From contig CACZBF010000006.1 in NCBI GenBank assembly GCA_902779355.1, forward strand, positions 124,001 to 188,000: a DNA stretch of 64,000 bases, written 5' to 3'. The translations under genes and the position numbers were made by a program. Below, piece by piece: positions 51,049-60,102 of this stretch. This DNA is from an uncultured Lachnospiraceae bacterium (GTDB taxonomy: Bacteria > Bacillota > Clostridia > Lachnospirales > Lachnospiraceae). Under the pieces are notes generated by a model that was not told where the DNA came from, did no database searches, and worked only from the letters and a program-made list of their open reading frames with translations. The first letter of the stretch is position 1, and every line of letters starts with the position of its first letter.

Positions 51049-52788
51049 TTATCGAGATTTAACTTCCTCGATCATTGCCAGGACGTCCTTTGTCAATGCC
51101 GACGTCTTGTTTTGCGCGTCATCAAAGGAGTTTCCGCGGGTGCCGATGTAGAGTTTGATCTTCGGTTCCGTACCGCTCGGGCGGACGCAAACCCATGCAG
51201 CATCCGTGAGTTCGTAATAGAGTACATTTGCCTTAGGAAGACCGGTCGGCGTGGTCTTGCCAGTCACAAGATCCGTGACACAATCCTTCTGGTAGTCGCG
51301 CATCACCGTCACCTTGTAGTCTCCGATCGTTTGCACCGCTTCCTCACGCAGCACGGTCATGATCTCCTTGATCTTCGCAAGTCCCTCCATGCCTTTCAGC
51401 TCAATGGACTCCACATGCTCTTGATAATAGCCGTATTTCTCATACATCTCGAGCATCGCATCCCAGAGCGTCATACCCTTTGTCTTGTAATAAGCCGCCG
51501 CTTCACAGAGGAACATGGAGGCCGCTACCGCATCCTTATCCCTTGCGTAGGTGCCGGGCAGACACCCGTAGCTCTCCTCCATACCGAAGAGATACGTGCC
51601 CTTGCCACTCTCTTCAAACTGCAGGATCTGCTGGCCGATATATTTGAAACCGGTCAACACCTCGATCAACCGAATCCCGTATGCCTTTGCAATGGCATCT
51701 GCCATTGTCGTCGTCACAATGGACCGGATATAAGCGCCGTCCTGCGGGATCTGCCCCTTTTCCTTCTTCTGGCTCAGGATATATTCGCCAATGAGACAGC
51801 CGGACATATTGCCGGTCAACGGATGATACTCGCCGGTCTTCGCATCTTTGACATAAACGCCCAGGCGGTCCGCATCCGGATCCGTCGCCAGGATCAGATC
51901 CGCATTCTTCTCTTTTCCGAGCTTCACGCCGAGCTCAAAGGCTTTTTCCGTCTCCGGATTCGGGTAACCCACAGTCGGGAAATCGCCGTCCGGCTTCTCC
52001 TGCTCCGGTACGACGTAAACATGCTTGAAGCCGATCTCCTTCAACACGCGGCGGACCGGGATATTTCCGGTGCCGTGCAGCGGCGTGTAAACGATCGTCA
52101 GATTGTCCGCCATCTGATCGATGCAGTCCTGACGCAGGATGAGACGCTTGATCTCCTCCAGATAGGGGGCGTCAACATCTTCTCCGATGACCTGATAGAG
52201 CCCTTTTGCCTTCGCATCTGCAAGCTCCATGGTCTTCACGGTGGACCAGTCCGTCACCTTTCGGACTTCCGCCATAATGCCCGTGTCATGCGGCGGCGTG
52301 ATCTGTGCGCCATCCGCCCAGTAGACCTTGTATCCGTTGTATTCTGCAGGGTTGTGACTCGCGGTTACATTGATCCCTGCCGTGCAGTGAAGCTTTCTGA
52401 CAGCATAGGAAAGCTCCGGGGTCGGCCGAAGGGATTCAAACACGTATGCCTTGATCCCATTTGCAGCCAGACACAGTGCCGCAGCATCCGCAAACTCCGG
52501 AGAGAAATGTCTGGAATCGTAAGAAATGGCGACGCCCTGCGCCTCGGTCCCCACACTCAGAATATAGTTTGCCAGTCCCTGGGTCGCTTTCCGCACCGTG
52601 TAAAGGTTCATCCGGTTGGTTCCCGCGCCGATGACCCCGCGGAGGCCGGCCGTACCGAATTCAAGGTCTGTATAAAACCGTTCCTCGATTTCCTTCTCAT
52701 TGCCACGCAGCGCTTCCAGCTCTTTTTTCGTCCCCTCGTCAAAATAAGGATCCGAAAGCCATGCCTCGTAAGTCTCTTTGTAACCCAT
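51049..52788 (-). CDS. pgcA: Phospho-sugar mutase (phosphoglucomutase/phosphomannomutase, PgcA type)
   Basis: 579 residues from MGYKETYEAW, with AAAGGAGGG upstream. The active-site loop VTASHNPAEYNG, the metal loop ATDPDADR and the substrate loop RPSGTEPKIK are intact. The length matches the Bacillus PgcA/eukaryotic-like PGM2 subgroup, which interconverts glucose-1- and 6-phosphate. It would supply glucose-1-phosphate to rfbA in the polysaccharide pathway, although the genes are far apart. A long antisense frame exists and is not a gene. Confidence 0.93.
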   Translation of the reverse strand: MGYKETYEAWLSDPYFDEGTKKELEALRGNEKEIEERFYTDLEFGTAGLRGVIGAGTNRMNLYTVRKATQGLANYILSVGTEAQGVAISYDSRHFSPEFADAAALCLAANGIKAYVFESLRPTPELSYAVRKLHCTAGINVTASHNPAEYNGYKVYWADGAQITPPHDTGIMAEVRKVTDWSTVKTMELADAKAKGLYQVIGEDVDAPYLEEIKRLILRQDCIDQMADNLTIVYTPLHGTGNIPVRRVLKEIGFKHVYVVPEQEKPDGDFPTVGYPNPETEKAFELGVKLGKEKNADLILATDPDADRLGVYVKDAKTGEYHPLTGNMSGCLIGEYILSQKKEKGQIPQDGAYIRSIVTTTMADAIAKAYGIRLIEVLTGFKYIGQQILQFEESGKGTYLFGMEESYGCLPGTYARDKDAVAASMFLCEAAAYYKTKGMTLWDAMLEMYEKYGYYQEHVESIELKGMEGLAKIKEIMTVLREEAVQTIGDYKVTVMRDYQKDCVTDLVTGKTTPTGLPKANVLYYELTDAAWVCVRPSGTEPKIKLYIGTRGNSFDDAQNKTSALTKDVLAMIEEVKSR

Positions 52789-52848
52789 GTCGTTCCCTCC
52801 TTTAATCCGTTTTATCGTCACTGTCGTTCTTTGTGTATGAATGGTCGT

Positions 52849-54165
52849 TTACTCCGAGCTAAGCGAAGAAGTACCGGTCAGCGTATCGAGCATCCCGGTC
52901 AGCGTATCCAAGGCCGACTCTGCGACTGCCTGCTCGGCTTCTCTCCGTGCATTTGTACTTGTGCCGCCGGAATTTGCCAGACTGCCGGCCAGTGACCCTG
53001 CTGCACCTTCTCCGTTTGCCTGCGGGTTTCCTGCAGATGAGGCGTCCGTAGCCGATGCCGCTTCTGTTGTCTCTTTTCTGCTCCCGGAGGTACCCTCCTT
53101 GGAAAGCGGGATCTCTATTTCCGCAGAAGGGCTGTTTACGAGAAGCCTGCTCTGCCAGTCATCATAGCCGTCTGCCGTGATCGTCAGCGCATGAAGCCCG
53201 TAACGCACCTGTTCCGGCTGCTCCGGATCCATCTTTTTCCCGTCCAGATAGACGGTTGCGCCTTCCGCATCTGTTGTCACTTTCAGATCACAATATTTCG
53301 GTCCTTCCCCTTTCAGCGCGGAAAGATCCACCGCCACGCGCTGTCCGCGCTTCACCGCAACGACCGTGCTGTCTCCCCAGCCGTCGTTCGCCACCGTCAG
53401 GACGTGTGTCCCTTCCGGGGCGTCGATCTCCATATTTTCCGTGATCTTTAAGTACTGCGCATTGTCAAGATTGAGCCACCCGTCGAGAAAGACCCCGATA
53501 TTGCGCAGCTCGATCGTACCCGTGCCCGTGACGATCGTCATGGAGAGGATATCCCGATCCAGCCCCGTCACGTTCAGCCTGTCACCTTCCTGAATGCTGT
53601 AGAGCCCTGTGTTTTTGCCGTCTGTATAGACGGGAATCTCCTTATTCAGGCGGTAATTGGATCCATGGAGCGTAAAGATCATACGATCCGTATCTACGGT
53701 GTAATCTGTCACGTCCTGCTCATTCCACGTCCGATCTGTGAGTCTCACGTTCGACAGAATGCCACTGTCAAAAAAGTCTAACGTCACCGCGTCTCCGTAA
53801 TGGATCTGCGCCAAGGACACCATCGTCTCATATTTATCCGAAAAGACCGTCGCGCCTGAGTAAAAGGCATCTGTTTCTTCGCCGGTCTCGATGTTTCGTA
53901 CATGCAAAACCCCATTGACAGTGTCTGTGGAAAGCAGGAGGTAGAGTGGTCCTTGCGATGCCTCGACATCCTGATCTGCCGCAGTAGTTTGGTCTGCCAC
54001 CGGATCGGCAGGCTCTGTCGTCTGCATTTCTTCTGTGGGCGCTTCAGAGGTCTGCTTCGGCGCTGTCTCCTGTGCAGGCTGCGCTGCCGCACCGGTCAGA
54101 TTTTGGCATCCGGTGCATAAAAGCAGTATTCCGATGAACGCGCAACACAGACTCCTTTTCCTCAT
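52849..54165 (-). CDS. PEGA-domain lipoprotein of unknown function
   Basis: 438 residues. A lipoprotein signal ends LLLCTGC, followed by a Gln/Thr/Glu-rich linker to about residue 75. The middle holds beta-rich repeats, and about 275-350 contains a PEGA-like domain (GATVYLDGKKMDPEQ, then YGLHALTITADGYDDW). The last 80 residues are Ser/Ala/Gly/Thr-rich, of low complexity. PEGA domains bind or space surface structures; the function here is unknown. It overlaps the cca stop by 4 bases. Confidence 0.75.
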   Translation of the reverse strand: MRKRSLCCAFIGILLLCTGCQNLTGAAAQPAQETAPKQTSEAPTEEMQTTEPADPVADQTTAADQDVEASQGPLYLLLSTDTVNGVLHVRNIETGEETDAFYSGATVFSDKYETMVSLAQIHYGDAVTLDFFDSGILSNVRLTDRTWNEQDVTDYTVDTDRMIFTLHGSNYRLNKEIPVYTDGKNTGLYSIQEGDRLNVTGLDRDILSMTIVTGTGTIELRNIGVFLDGWLNLDNAQYLKITENMEIDAPEGTHVLTVANDGWGDSTVVAVKRGQRVAVDLSALKGEGPKYCDLKVTTDAEGATVYLDGKKMDPEQPEQVRYGLHALTITADGYDDWQSRLLVNSPSAEIEIPLSKEGTSGSRKETTEAASATDASSAGNPQANGEGAAGSLAGSLANSGGTSTNARREAEQAVAESALDTLTGMLDTLTGTSSLSSE

Positions 54166-55487
54166 TTTTCCACTATCCTCATCAGCTGCTCTTTCGTATT
54201 CAGTGAAGGATCCGAAAGCACCCGGTCTAAAAGCTTTTGCAGGACTTCTCCGACTGCCGGGCCTGCTTTCACGCCCGCTGCCATCAGATCCGATCCATCC
54301 ACTGCCAGGTCCTTCACAGACAAGCAGTCCCCGCGCTGCAGGATCGTCTCATAAAGTTGTGTGAAAGATCGGATCAGATCCAGCTTTTCCTGTCTATGGT
54401 ATTCGCTCTGTGCCAGAACATCCGCTTCTTTCACCAGAAACAGATCCGGAAATGCCTCGATCCCGATCTTCACGATCGCACGTCGAACGGATTCTTCCGT
54501 CAAGTCCGGCTTTTCGTCATGCCACCGGACGAGCCGCATCACCTTTTTGATCGTGTCATTGTCAAACTTCAAACGGCGCAGCGCCTTTTGCGTGATCTCG
54601 GCGCTTTTCACCTGATGGCCGTAAAAATGATCCCGGCCGTTTGCATCCGTCGTCCGTGAAAGGGGCTTCCCTGTATCATGGAACAGCATCGCCAGACGCA
54701 GCACACGATCCGCTTTGATCTTTTTCACACTCTCGATCGTATGCGTCCCCACATCATAGCAATGGTGCGGGGTATTCTGTGGGGTGCGCATCATCGCATC
54801 AAATTCCGGGAGGATCACAGCCGTCATCCCGGTCTCATAGCATGACAGGAGTTTTTCCGGGTGATCCGAGAGAAGGATTTTCAACAGTTCTTCACGAATC
54901 CGCTCGGCGCTGATATCCTGCAGCGTCCCGGCAAGTTCTTCCGCAGCCGCATAGGTCTTTTCTTCCACAAGAAAATCAAGTTGCGCAGAAAAACGGATCG
55001 CCCGCAGAATCCGGAGCGCATCCTCCGCAAACCGCTCTTTCGGGTCGCCAACGGCCCGAACAATGCCGTTTTCCAGATCGTCCATACCGCCGAAAAGATC
55101 CACAACCCCGTCACGGTCACTATAAGCCATCGCATTGATCGTAAAATCACGGCGGCGCAGGTCTTCTTTCAGACTTTCCGTAAAGGTCACATGATCCGGA
55201 TGTCGTCGATCCGAATAGTCCCCGTCGATCCGATAGGTCGTGACTTCATAAGCGTCTTTCCCATTCAGCACCGTCACGGTCCCATGTTCGATCCCGGTGT
55301 CCACCGTACGTCGAAACAGCCCTTTGATCTGCTCCGGAAGCGCAGAAGTCGTAATGTCCCAGTCATGGGGCGTTTTATCAAGCAGTGAATCCCGCACGCA
55401 GCCGCCCACTGCATAGGCTTCATAGCCGGCATCCTGCAGAGTTTTTATGATGTCACTTACTTTTTCCGGAAGCCTGATCGTCCTCAT
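54162..55487 (-). CDS. cca: CCA tRNA nucleotidyltransferase
   Basis: 441 residues. The class II nucleotidyltransferase head has VGGCVRDSLLDKTPHDWDITT with DWD as the metal site, then RRDFTINAMAY. An HD-type domain follows (LFHDTGKPLSR, GHQVKSAEIT). It adds or repairs the 3'-CCA of tRNAs. It follows proS by 4 bases, so proS-cca-lipoprotein form one operon. Confidence 0.95.
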   Translation of the reverse strand: MRTIRLPEKVSDIIKTLQDAGYEAYAVGGCVRDSLLDKTPHDWDITTSALPEQIKGLFRRTVDTGIEHGTVTVLNGKDAYEVTTYRIDGDYSDRRHPDHVTFTESLKEDLRRRDFTINAMAYSDRDGVVDLFGGMDDLENGIVRAVGDPKERFAEDALRILRAIRFSAQLDFLVEEKTYAAAEELAGTLQDISAERIREELLKILLSDHPEKLLSCYETGMTAVILPEFDAMMRTPQNTPHHCYDVGTHTIESVKKIKADRVLRLAMLFHDTGKPLSRTTDANGRDHFYGHQVKSAEITQKALRRLKFDNDTIKKVMRLVRWHDEKPDLTEESVRRAIVKIGIEAFPDLFLVKEADVLAQSEYHRQEKLDLIRSFTQLYETILQRGDCLSVKDLAVDGSDLMAAGVKAGPAVGEVLQKLLDRVLSDPSLNTKEQLMRIVEK

Positions 55488-55491
55488 CCGG

Positions 55492-56931
55492 TCAATATGC
55501 CTTTCCCCAATAGATCAGTTTCTTTGCGGGTTTTCCGCAGCAAACACAGGTCTCGGAGATCCTCTCCTGATCCGTGAACGGCATACAGCGGCTCGTCACC
55601 GCCAATTCTTCTTTGATCTTCTCTTCACAGGCCGTCTCGCCACACCACATACCGCGGATGAAGCCTGCCTTGTCCTCTGCGATCCGTCTCAGCTCCTCAA
55701 GGTCCTTCGCATCGCTGATGTGACTGTCCCGATGCGCCTTTGCGCGCTCAAACATCTCCTTCTGAATCTGGATGAGCAGCCGCTCCACCACATCCGAAAC
55801 TTCCGCAAGCGGCGTCTCAATCTTTTCTCCGTTGTCTCTGCGGACCAGAATGCAGCGGCCCGCCTCGATATCTTTCGGTCCAAGCTCAAGACGCAGCGGG
55901 ATTCCGCGCATCTCCTGCTCGGCAAACTTGTAGCCCGGACTCTTTTCGGAATCGTCGATCTTCACACGGCTGACACTCTTTAAGGTCTCACAAAGCTCCT
56001 TCGCCTTGTCAAGAACGCCCTCCGCATCCTGCCGGATCGGTACGATCATCACCTGCACCGGCGCGATCCTCGGCGGGAGTACCAGACCGGAATCATCTCC
56101 GTGCACCATGATGACACCGCCGATCAGACGCGTGGATAACCCCCAGGAGGTCTGGTGCACATACTGCAGCTGGTTCTCCTTATCCGTGTACTGGATCTCA
56201 AATGCTCTTGCAAAGCCGTCGCCGAAATCATGGCTGGTCCCGGACTGCAGCGCTTTGCCGTCATGCATCAATGCTTCGATCGTAAACGTCGCCTCTGCAC
56301 CCGCAAACTTCTCTTTGTCGGTCTTCTGACCGCGGATCACTGGCATCGCGAGCACTTCCTCGCAGAAGTCGGCGTATACGTTCAGCATCTGGATCGTGCG
56401 CTCCCGCGCTTCTTCTGCAGTCGCATGCGCCGTATGCCCTTCCTGCCACAGGAATTCCCTGGAGCGCAGGAACGGCCTCGTCTCTTTCTCCCAACGGACC
56501 ACTGAGCACCACTGGTTATAGACCTTTGGCAGATCACGGTAGGAATGAATATCGTTTTTATAGAAATCGCAGAACAGTGTCTCACTGGTCGGGCGGACGC
56601 ACAAACGCTCCTGCAGGGGCTGTAAGCCTCCCATGGTCACCCATGCCACCTCCGGCGCGAAGCCTTCCACATGGTCTTTTTCTTTTTCCAGCAGACTCTC
56701 CGGGATAAACATCGGCAGATACACATTTTCCACGCCGGTTTCTTTAAATCTGCGATCCAATTCGTGCTGAATGTTTTCCCAGATTGCGTAGCCAGCCGGT
56801 TTGATGATCATGCAGCCCTTGACCGAAGAATAATCGATCAGTTCCGCCTTTTTGACCACGTCCGTATACCACTGCGCGAAGTCCTCCTTCATCGAGGTGA
56901 TCTGTTCCACTAACTTTTTTTCTTTTGCCAT
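55492..56931 (-). CDS. proS: Prolyl-tRNA synthetase (short, eukaryote/archaeal-like type)
   Basis: 479 residues from [10 protein letters not shown], 8 bases after AAGGTGG; the GTG frame four codons upstream covers that site and is rejected. The class II motifs are GMSH-type replaced by [15 protein letters not shown] and [12 protein letters not shown], with the anticodon-binding domain after about 290 and the C-terminal zinc-like region ([15 protein letters not shown]). It lacks the bacterial editing insertion, as in the short type. It charges tRNA(Pro). No T-box is present in the short leader. Confidence 0.95.
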   Translation of the reverse strand: MAKEKKLVEQITSMKEDFAQWYTDVVKKAELIDYSSVKGCMIIKPAGYAIWENIQHELDRRFKETGVENVYLPMFIPESLLEKEKDHVEGFAPEVAWVTMGGLQPLQERLCVRPTSETLFCDFYKNDIHSYRDLPKVYNQWCSVVRWEKETRPFLRSREFLWQEGHTAHATAEEARERTIQMLNVYADFCEEVLAMPVIRGQKTDKEKFAGAEATFTIEALMHDGKALQSGTSHDFGDGFARAFEIQYTDKENQLQYVHQTSWGLSTRLIGGVIMVHGDDSGLVLPPRIAPVQVMIVPIRQDAEGVLDKAKELCETLKSVSRVKIDDSEKSPGYKFAEQEMRGIPLRLELGPKDIEAGRCILVRRDNGEKIETPLAEVSDVVERLLIQIQKEMFERAKAHRDSHISDAKDLEELRRIAEDKAGFIRGMWCGETACEEKIKEELAVTSRCMPFTDQERISETCVCCGKPAKKLIYWGKAY

Positions 56932-56966
56932 TGTATGTTCCACCTTCTTTAATATGATACCCGATC

Positions 56967-56995
56967 ATTATACCTCATTTAGGGTCTGTAAGCAA
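56967..56995 (-). promoter_or_regulatory. Promoter of proS-cca operon
   Basis: Minus strand -35 TTGCTT (56995-56990, inside the end of the ABC ATPase gene), 17-base spacer, -10 TATAAT (56972-56967). Confidence 0.75.
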
Positions 56996-57682
56996 AGATA
57001 AATACCTCTTTCCGAGGGGACTGCTGCGGTATGCCTCCGTGGTTCCGAAAAAGACTTCGTCCCCGATATGGAGGATATGCGTTGCATCCAATACCGCCAT
57101 ATGGATGTCGTGTGAGATCATAATAATCGTTATTTTATCCTGATTTAATTTCTTGATAATCTCATACATTTCCTGGGTTACCTTTGGATCAAGCCCCGCA
57201 ACCGGCTCATCCAGGAGGAGGATCCGCTCCGTTGCACACAATGCCCGTGCCAGCAAGACCCGCTGCTGCTGTCCGCCGGAAAGGTCCCGATAGGAATGGT
57301 CGGCGAGCTCTAAGATCTGGAGGCGCTCCATCTGCTCTGCCGCTTTCTTTTTCTCCTCTTTCGAGTAAAACGGCCGCAGCCCGGCTTTTCCCTGAAACCC
57401 GGAAAGTACAATCTCGCGGACGGAGGCCGGAAAGTCCCGCTGGACTTCTGTCTGTTGTGGTAAATAGCCGATTTCCGTAGGTTTTATCCCTTCTCCAAGT
57501 ATAATTTTTCCGCTCTTCGGTGGCTGGAGGTGCAGGATCGTTCTCATCAGGGTCGATTTCCCGGATCCGTTCTCTCCCACGATGCAAAGATAGTCTCCCT
57601 GCTCCACGGAAAAGCTCAGATCCCGGATCAAAACGGTGCCCTCATAGCCCAGTTCCAAGTGTTCACACGACAATGCCAGCAT
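56975..57682 (-). CDS. znuC: Metal ABC transporter ATPase, zinc/manganese type
   Basis: 235 residues. Walker A GENGSGKST (37-45), signature LSGGQQQR, Walker B ILLLDEPVAGLDP and HDIHMAVLDA place it in the ZnuC/MntB group. The membrane permease and binding protein normally beside it are absent; the next gene is proS. It follows a Fur-family gene by 44 bases containing an AT-rich dyad, which suggests metal-dependent control. It may serve a permease encoded elsewhere. Confidence 0.85.
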   Translation of the reverse strand: MLALSCEHLELGYEGTVLIRDLSFSVEQGDYLCIVGENGSGKSTLMRTILHLQPPKSGKIILGEGIKPTEIGYLPQQTEVQRDFPASVREIVLSGFQGKAGLRPFYSKEEKKKAAEQMERLQILELADHSYRDLSGGQQQRVLLARALCATERILLLDEPVAGLDPKVTQEMYEIIKKLNQDKITIIMISHDIHMAVLDATHILHIGDEVFFGTTEAYRSSPLGKRYLSLLTDPK

Positions 57683-57697
57683 ATATAATCTCCTTTT

Positions 57698-57724
57698 AAT
57701 ATTTATATCAACCGCTATAATATT
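57698..57724. promoter_or_regulatory. AT-rich dyad between fur and znuC, possible metal-regulator operator
   Basis: AATATTTATA (57698-57707) and TATAATATT (57716-57724) form an imperfect inverted repeat around 8 bases. It lies between the fur stop and the znuC ribosome site. It does not match a Fur or Zur consensus closely. Confidence 0.3.
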
Positions 57725-57726
57725 CG

Positions 57727-58146
57727 CTACTTGTCAGCACACTCTGCGCAGATTCCGTAGAATACCGTACGCAGCGGGTCAATCGTAAAGCCATGTTCCG
57801 CCTTTAAGTGCTCATTCAGCTCTGTGATCTCGGAACAGTCCATATGGAGCAGCTTTCCGCATTTTTCGCACTTGCAGTGATAACACGGCGCATGCTTCTG
57901 ATGGGTATCCGGATCCATGTATTCAAAGCAGGCACTGCTGCTTTCATCGATGAAATACTTGCTGATCACGCCCTCATCCACCAGTCGTTCCAATTGGCGA
58001 TAGACTGTCGCAGTACCGATTGTGCTCCCATTCTTCCGCATCTTATTGCATATATCTGCCGCTGTAAAATGTTTTCCGCGGGTATCTTCGATGCACTCCA
58101 CCAGTTCTTCCTTTTGCTTTGTTTTATAACTTCCCTTTTCCGGCAT
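57727..58146 (-). CDS. fur: Fur family metal-responsive repressor
   Basis: 139 residues from MPEKGSYKTK, 5 bases after GGAG. A winged helix (GSTIGTATVYRQLERLVDEG) is followed by the metal/dimer domain with HAPCYHCKCEKCGKL and a C-terminal CAEC, i.e. a structural zinc site with two CxxC pairs. Whether it senses iron, zinc or peroxide cannot be told from sequence; the adjacent ZnuC-like ATPase favours zinc (Zur). Confidence 0.9.
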   Translation of the reverse strand: MPEKGSYKTKQKEELVECIEDTRGKHFTAADICNKMRKNGSTIGTATVYRQLERLVDEGVISKYFIDESSSACFEYMDPDTHQKHAPCYHCKCEKCGKLLHMDCSEITELNEHLKAEHGFTIDPLRTVFYGICAECADK

Positions 58147-58183
58147 GTATGCTCCTCTCATGTCAGGTGAAAAGCGTTCGTAT

Positions 58184-58216
58184 AAAAACCCGGCGGCACG
58201 AACTTGTGCCGCCGGA
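58184..58216 (-). terminator. Intrinsic terminator of the GGGtGRT/scaffold operon
   Basis: An 11-bp GC-rich stem (CCGGCGGCAC with GTGCCGCCGG) around AAGTTC is followed by TTTTTAT on the minus strand. Confidence 0.9.
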
Positions 58217-58253
58217 TCTTTCCATTCTTTGATCAGATTTCTGCAGATCCTAT

Positions 58254-59273
58254 TTAGAACTTCCCGGCTTTTGCAGCCTCTTCGATGGAAACCGCAACCG
58301 AAACGGTCATACCGACCATCGGGTTGTTGCCTGCACCGATCAGACCCATCATTTCCACGTGAGCCGGTACGGAGGAGGAACCTGCGAACTGTGCGTCCGA
58401 ATGCATACGTCCCATCGTATCGGTCATACCGTAAGATGCCGGACCTGCTGCCATGTTGTCCGGGTGAAGCGTACGTCCCGTACCGCCGCCGGATGCAACC
58501 GAGAAATACTTCTTGCCGGCTTCCGTACGCTCTTTCTTGTACGTACCTGCAACCGGATGCTGGAATCTGGTGGGATTCGTCGAGTTTCCGGTGATGGAAA
58601 CGTCAACGTTCTCATGCCACATGATCGCTACGCCTTCCTGTACGTCATTCGCACCGTAGCAGTTGACCAATGCACGCGGGCTCTTTTCGTCTTTGGAATA
58701 GCATTTCCGGAAAACTTCCTTCAGCTCACCCGTGAAGTAATCATACTCGGTCTCCACATAGGTGAAGCCGTTGATACGGGAGATGATCTGCGCCGCATCT
58801 TTGCCAAGGCCGTTTAAGATGACGCGAAGCGGTTTCTGACGTACCTTATTTGCTTTCTCTGCGATACCGATCGCACCTTCTGCTGCTGCAAAGGACTCAT
58901 GTCCTGCCAGGAATGCGAAGCACTCGGTATCCTCTTCCAGAAGCATCTTACCGAGGTTACCGTGTCCAAGGCCTACTTTCCGGCGATCCGCAACGGAGCC
59001 CGGAATACAAAATGCCTGAAGGCCTTCACCGATCGCTGCTGCTGCATCGGAAGCCTTTCTGCAGTTCTTCTTGATCGCGATCGCTGCACCTACGGTGTAA
59101 GCCCATTTCGCGTTTTCGAAGCAGATCGGCTGGATCCCTTCTACCATATGATAGACATCCAGTCCCGCATCTTTCGTGATCTTCTCCGCTTCGTCAATAG
59201 ATCCGATCCCATACTCAGACAGTTTGGAAAGGATCTGTTTCTCTCTTCTTTCATAAGATTCAAAAGTCGCCAT
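58254..59273 (-). CDS. GGGtGRT family protein
   Basis: 339 residues. The name-giving motif GGGTGRTLHPDN lies near residue 265, followed by the glycine/methionine-rich MTDTMGRMHSDAQF and LIGAGNNPMVG. The family is conserved in anaerobic Firmicutes without a known activity. It is usually adjacent to a NifU-like Fe-S scaffold gene, as here (19 bases downstream of it). The N-terminal part is helical (KQILSKLSEYGIGS). GGGAGGA is the ribosome site. Confidence 0.9.
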   Translation of the reverse strand: MATFESYERREKQILSKLSEYGIGSIDEAEKITKDAGLDVYHMVEGIQPICFENAKWAYTVGAAIAIKKNCRKASDAAAAIGEGLQAFCIPGSVADRRKVGLGHGNLGKMLLEEDTECFAFLAGHESFAAAEGAIGIAEKANKVRQKPLRVILNGLGKDAAQIISRINGFTYVETEYDYFTGELKEVFRKCYSKDEKSPRALVNCYGANDVQEGVAIMWHENVDVSITGNSTNPTRFQHPVAGTYKKERTEAGKKYFSVASGGGTGRTLHPDNMAAGPASYGMTDTMGRMHSDAQFAGSSSVPAHVEMMGLIGAGNNPMVGMTVSVAVSIEEAAKAGKF

Positions 59274-59291
59274 TTTTCTTTCCTCCCTGTA

Positions 59292-59984
59292 TTATTCTTT
59301 CCGCGGATCAATACATCTGACCGCATCATTGACTCGACCATACTGACCGGATGCCTTCTCGACAGCCGTCTTCGGATCATCACCGGCTTTGATGAAGTCC
59401 ATCATTTTGCCGAAGTTGATATATTTATAACCGATGATCTCATCGTCCTCGTCCAGAGCCAGCTCGGTAATATAGCCGTCTGTCAGCTCGAGGTAACGCG
59501 GACCCTTTTCCAGCGTACCATAGGTGGTACCGAGCATCGAGCGGGTACCTTTGCCGAGGTCCTCCAGACCGGCACCGATCTGCAGTCCGTCCTCGGAAAA
59601 TGCACTCTGGGAACGGCCGTAAACGATTTGCAGGAACAGCTCGCGCATCGCCGTGTTGATCGCGTCACAGACAAGGTCTGTATTCAATGCCTCAAGGATC
59701 GTCAATCCCGGCAGGATCTCCGCTGCCATTGCGGCCGAATGCGTCATACCGGAGCATCCGAGCGTCTCCACCAGAGCCTCCTGAATGATGCCGTCCTTTA
59801 CATTAAGGGACAGCTTGCAGCATCCCTGCTGCGGTGCGCACCAGCCAATGCCGTGCGTGTAGCCGGAGATGTCTTTTACCTCTTTGGCTTTTACCCATTT
59901 TGCCTCTTCCGGTATCGGAGCAGCACCGTGGTGTACACCCTGGTGTACAGGGCACATACCTTTCACTTCTGTCGAATAAACCAT
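59292..59984 (-). CDS. NifU-like iron-sulfur cluster assembly scaffold protein
   Basis: 230 residues from MVYSTEVKGM, with CAGGAGG upstream. Cysteines in GMCPVHQG, GWCAPQQGCCKL and TLGCSGMTHS are placed as in the IscU/NifU N-terminal family, but the protein is longer than IscU (about 130). It is the standing partner of the GGGtGRT protein. Its dedicated role is unknown; it may deliver clusters to that partner. Confidence 0.85.
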   Translation of the reverse strand: MVYSTEVKGMCPVHQGVHHGAAPIPEEAKWVKAKEVKDISGYTHGIGWCAPQQGCCKLSLNVKDGIIQEALVETLGCSGMTHSAAMAAEILPGLTILEALNTDLVCDAINTAMRELFLQIVYGRSQSAFSEDGLQIGAGLEDLGKGTRSMLGTTYGTLEKGPRYLELTDGYITELALDEDDEIIGYKYINFGKMMDFIKAGDDPKTAVEKASGQYGRVNDAVRCIDPRKE

Positions 59985-60046
59985 GAAATCTACCTCCTGT
60001 TTTGATCTTCCATTACGGTCCATTTGAAAGTCCGAAATACGTGAAA

Positions 60047-60075
60047 ATTATACACTTTTTCCGCACATTTGTAAA
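60047..60075 (-). promoter_or_regulatory. Promoter of the scaffold-GGGtGRT operon
   Basis: Minus strand -35 TTTACA (60075-60070), 17-base spacer, -10 TATAAT (60052-60047). It overlaps the -35 of the divergent kinase promoter. Confidence 0.75.
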
Positions 60076-60096
60076 CGGTCAGAAATTTGTTATAAT
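60069..60096 (+). promoter_or_regulatory. Promoter of the hybrid histidine kinase gene
   Basis: -35 TTGTAA (60069-60074), 16-base spacer, -10 TATAAT (60091-60096). The start codon ATG (60103) is only 6 bases after the -10 box. Confidence 0.7.
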
Positions 60097-60102
60097 AATC
60101 TC

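Noticed and set aside
51112-52995. A 627-codon open frame on the plus strand
   Set aside because: It lies antisense over pgcA, whose motifs are all intact, and its translation shows no domain. It is a by-product of codon bias in the real gene.
56932-56990. T-box or other tRNA-responsive leader before proS
   Set aside because: The leader is under 40 bases after the promoter, far too short for a T-box.
57698-57724. Clear Zur or Fur box
   Set aside because: Spacing and sequence do not match known consensus boxes closely; kept only as a low-confidence dyad.
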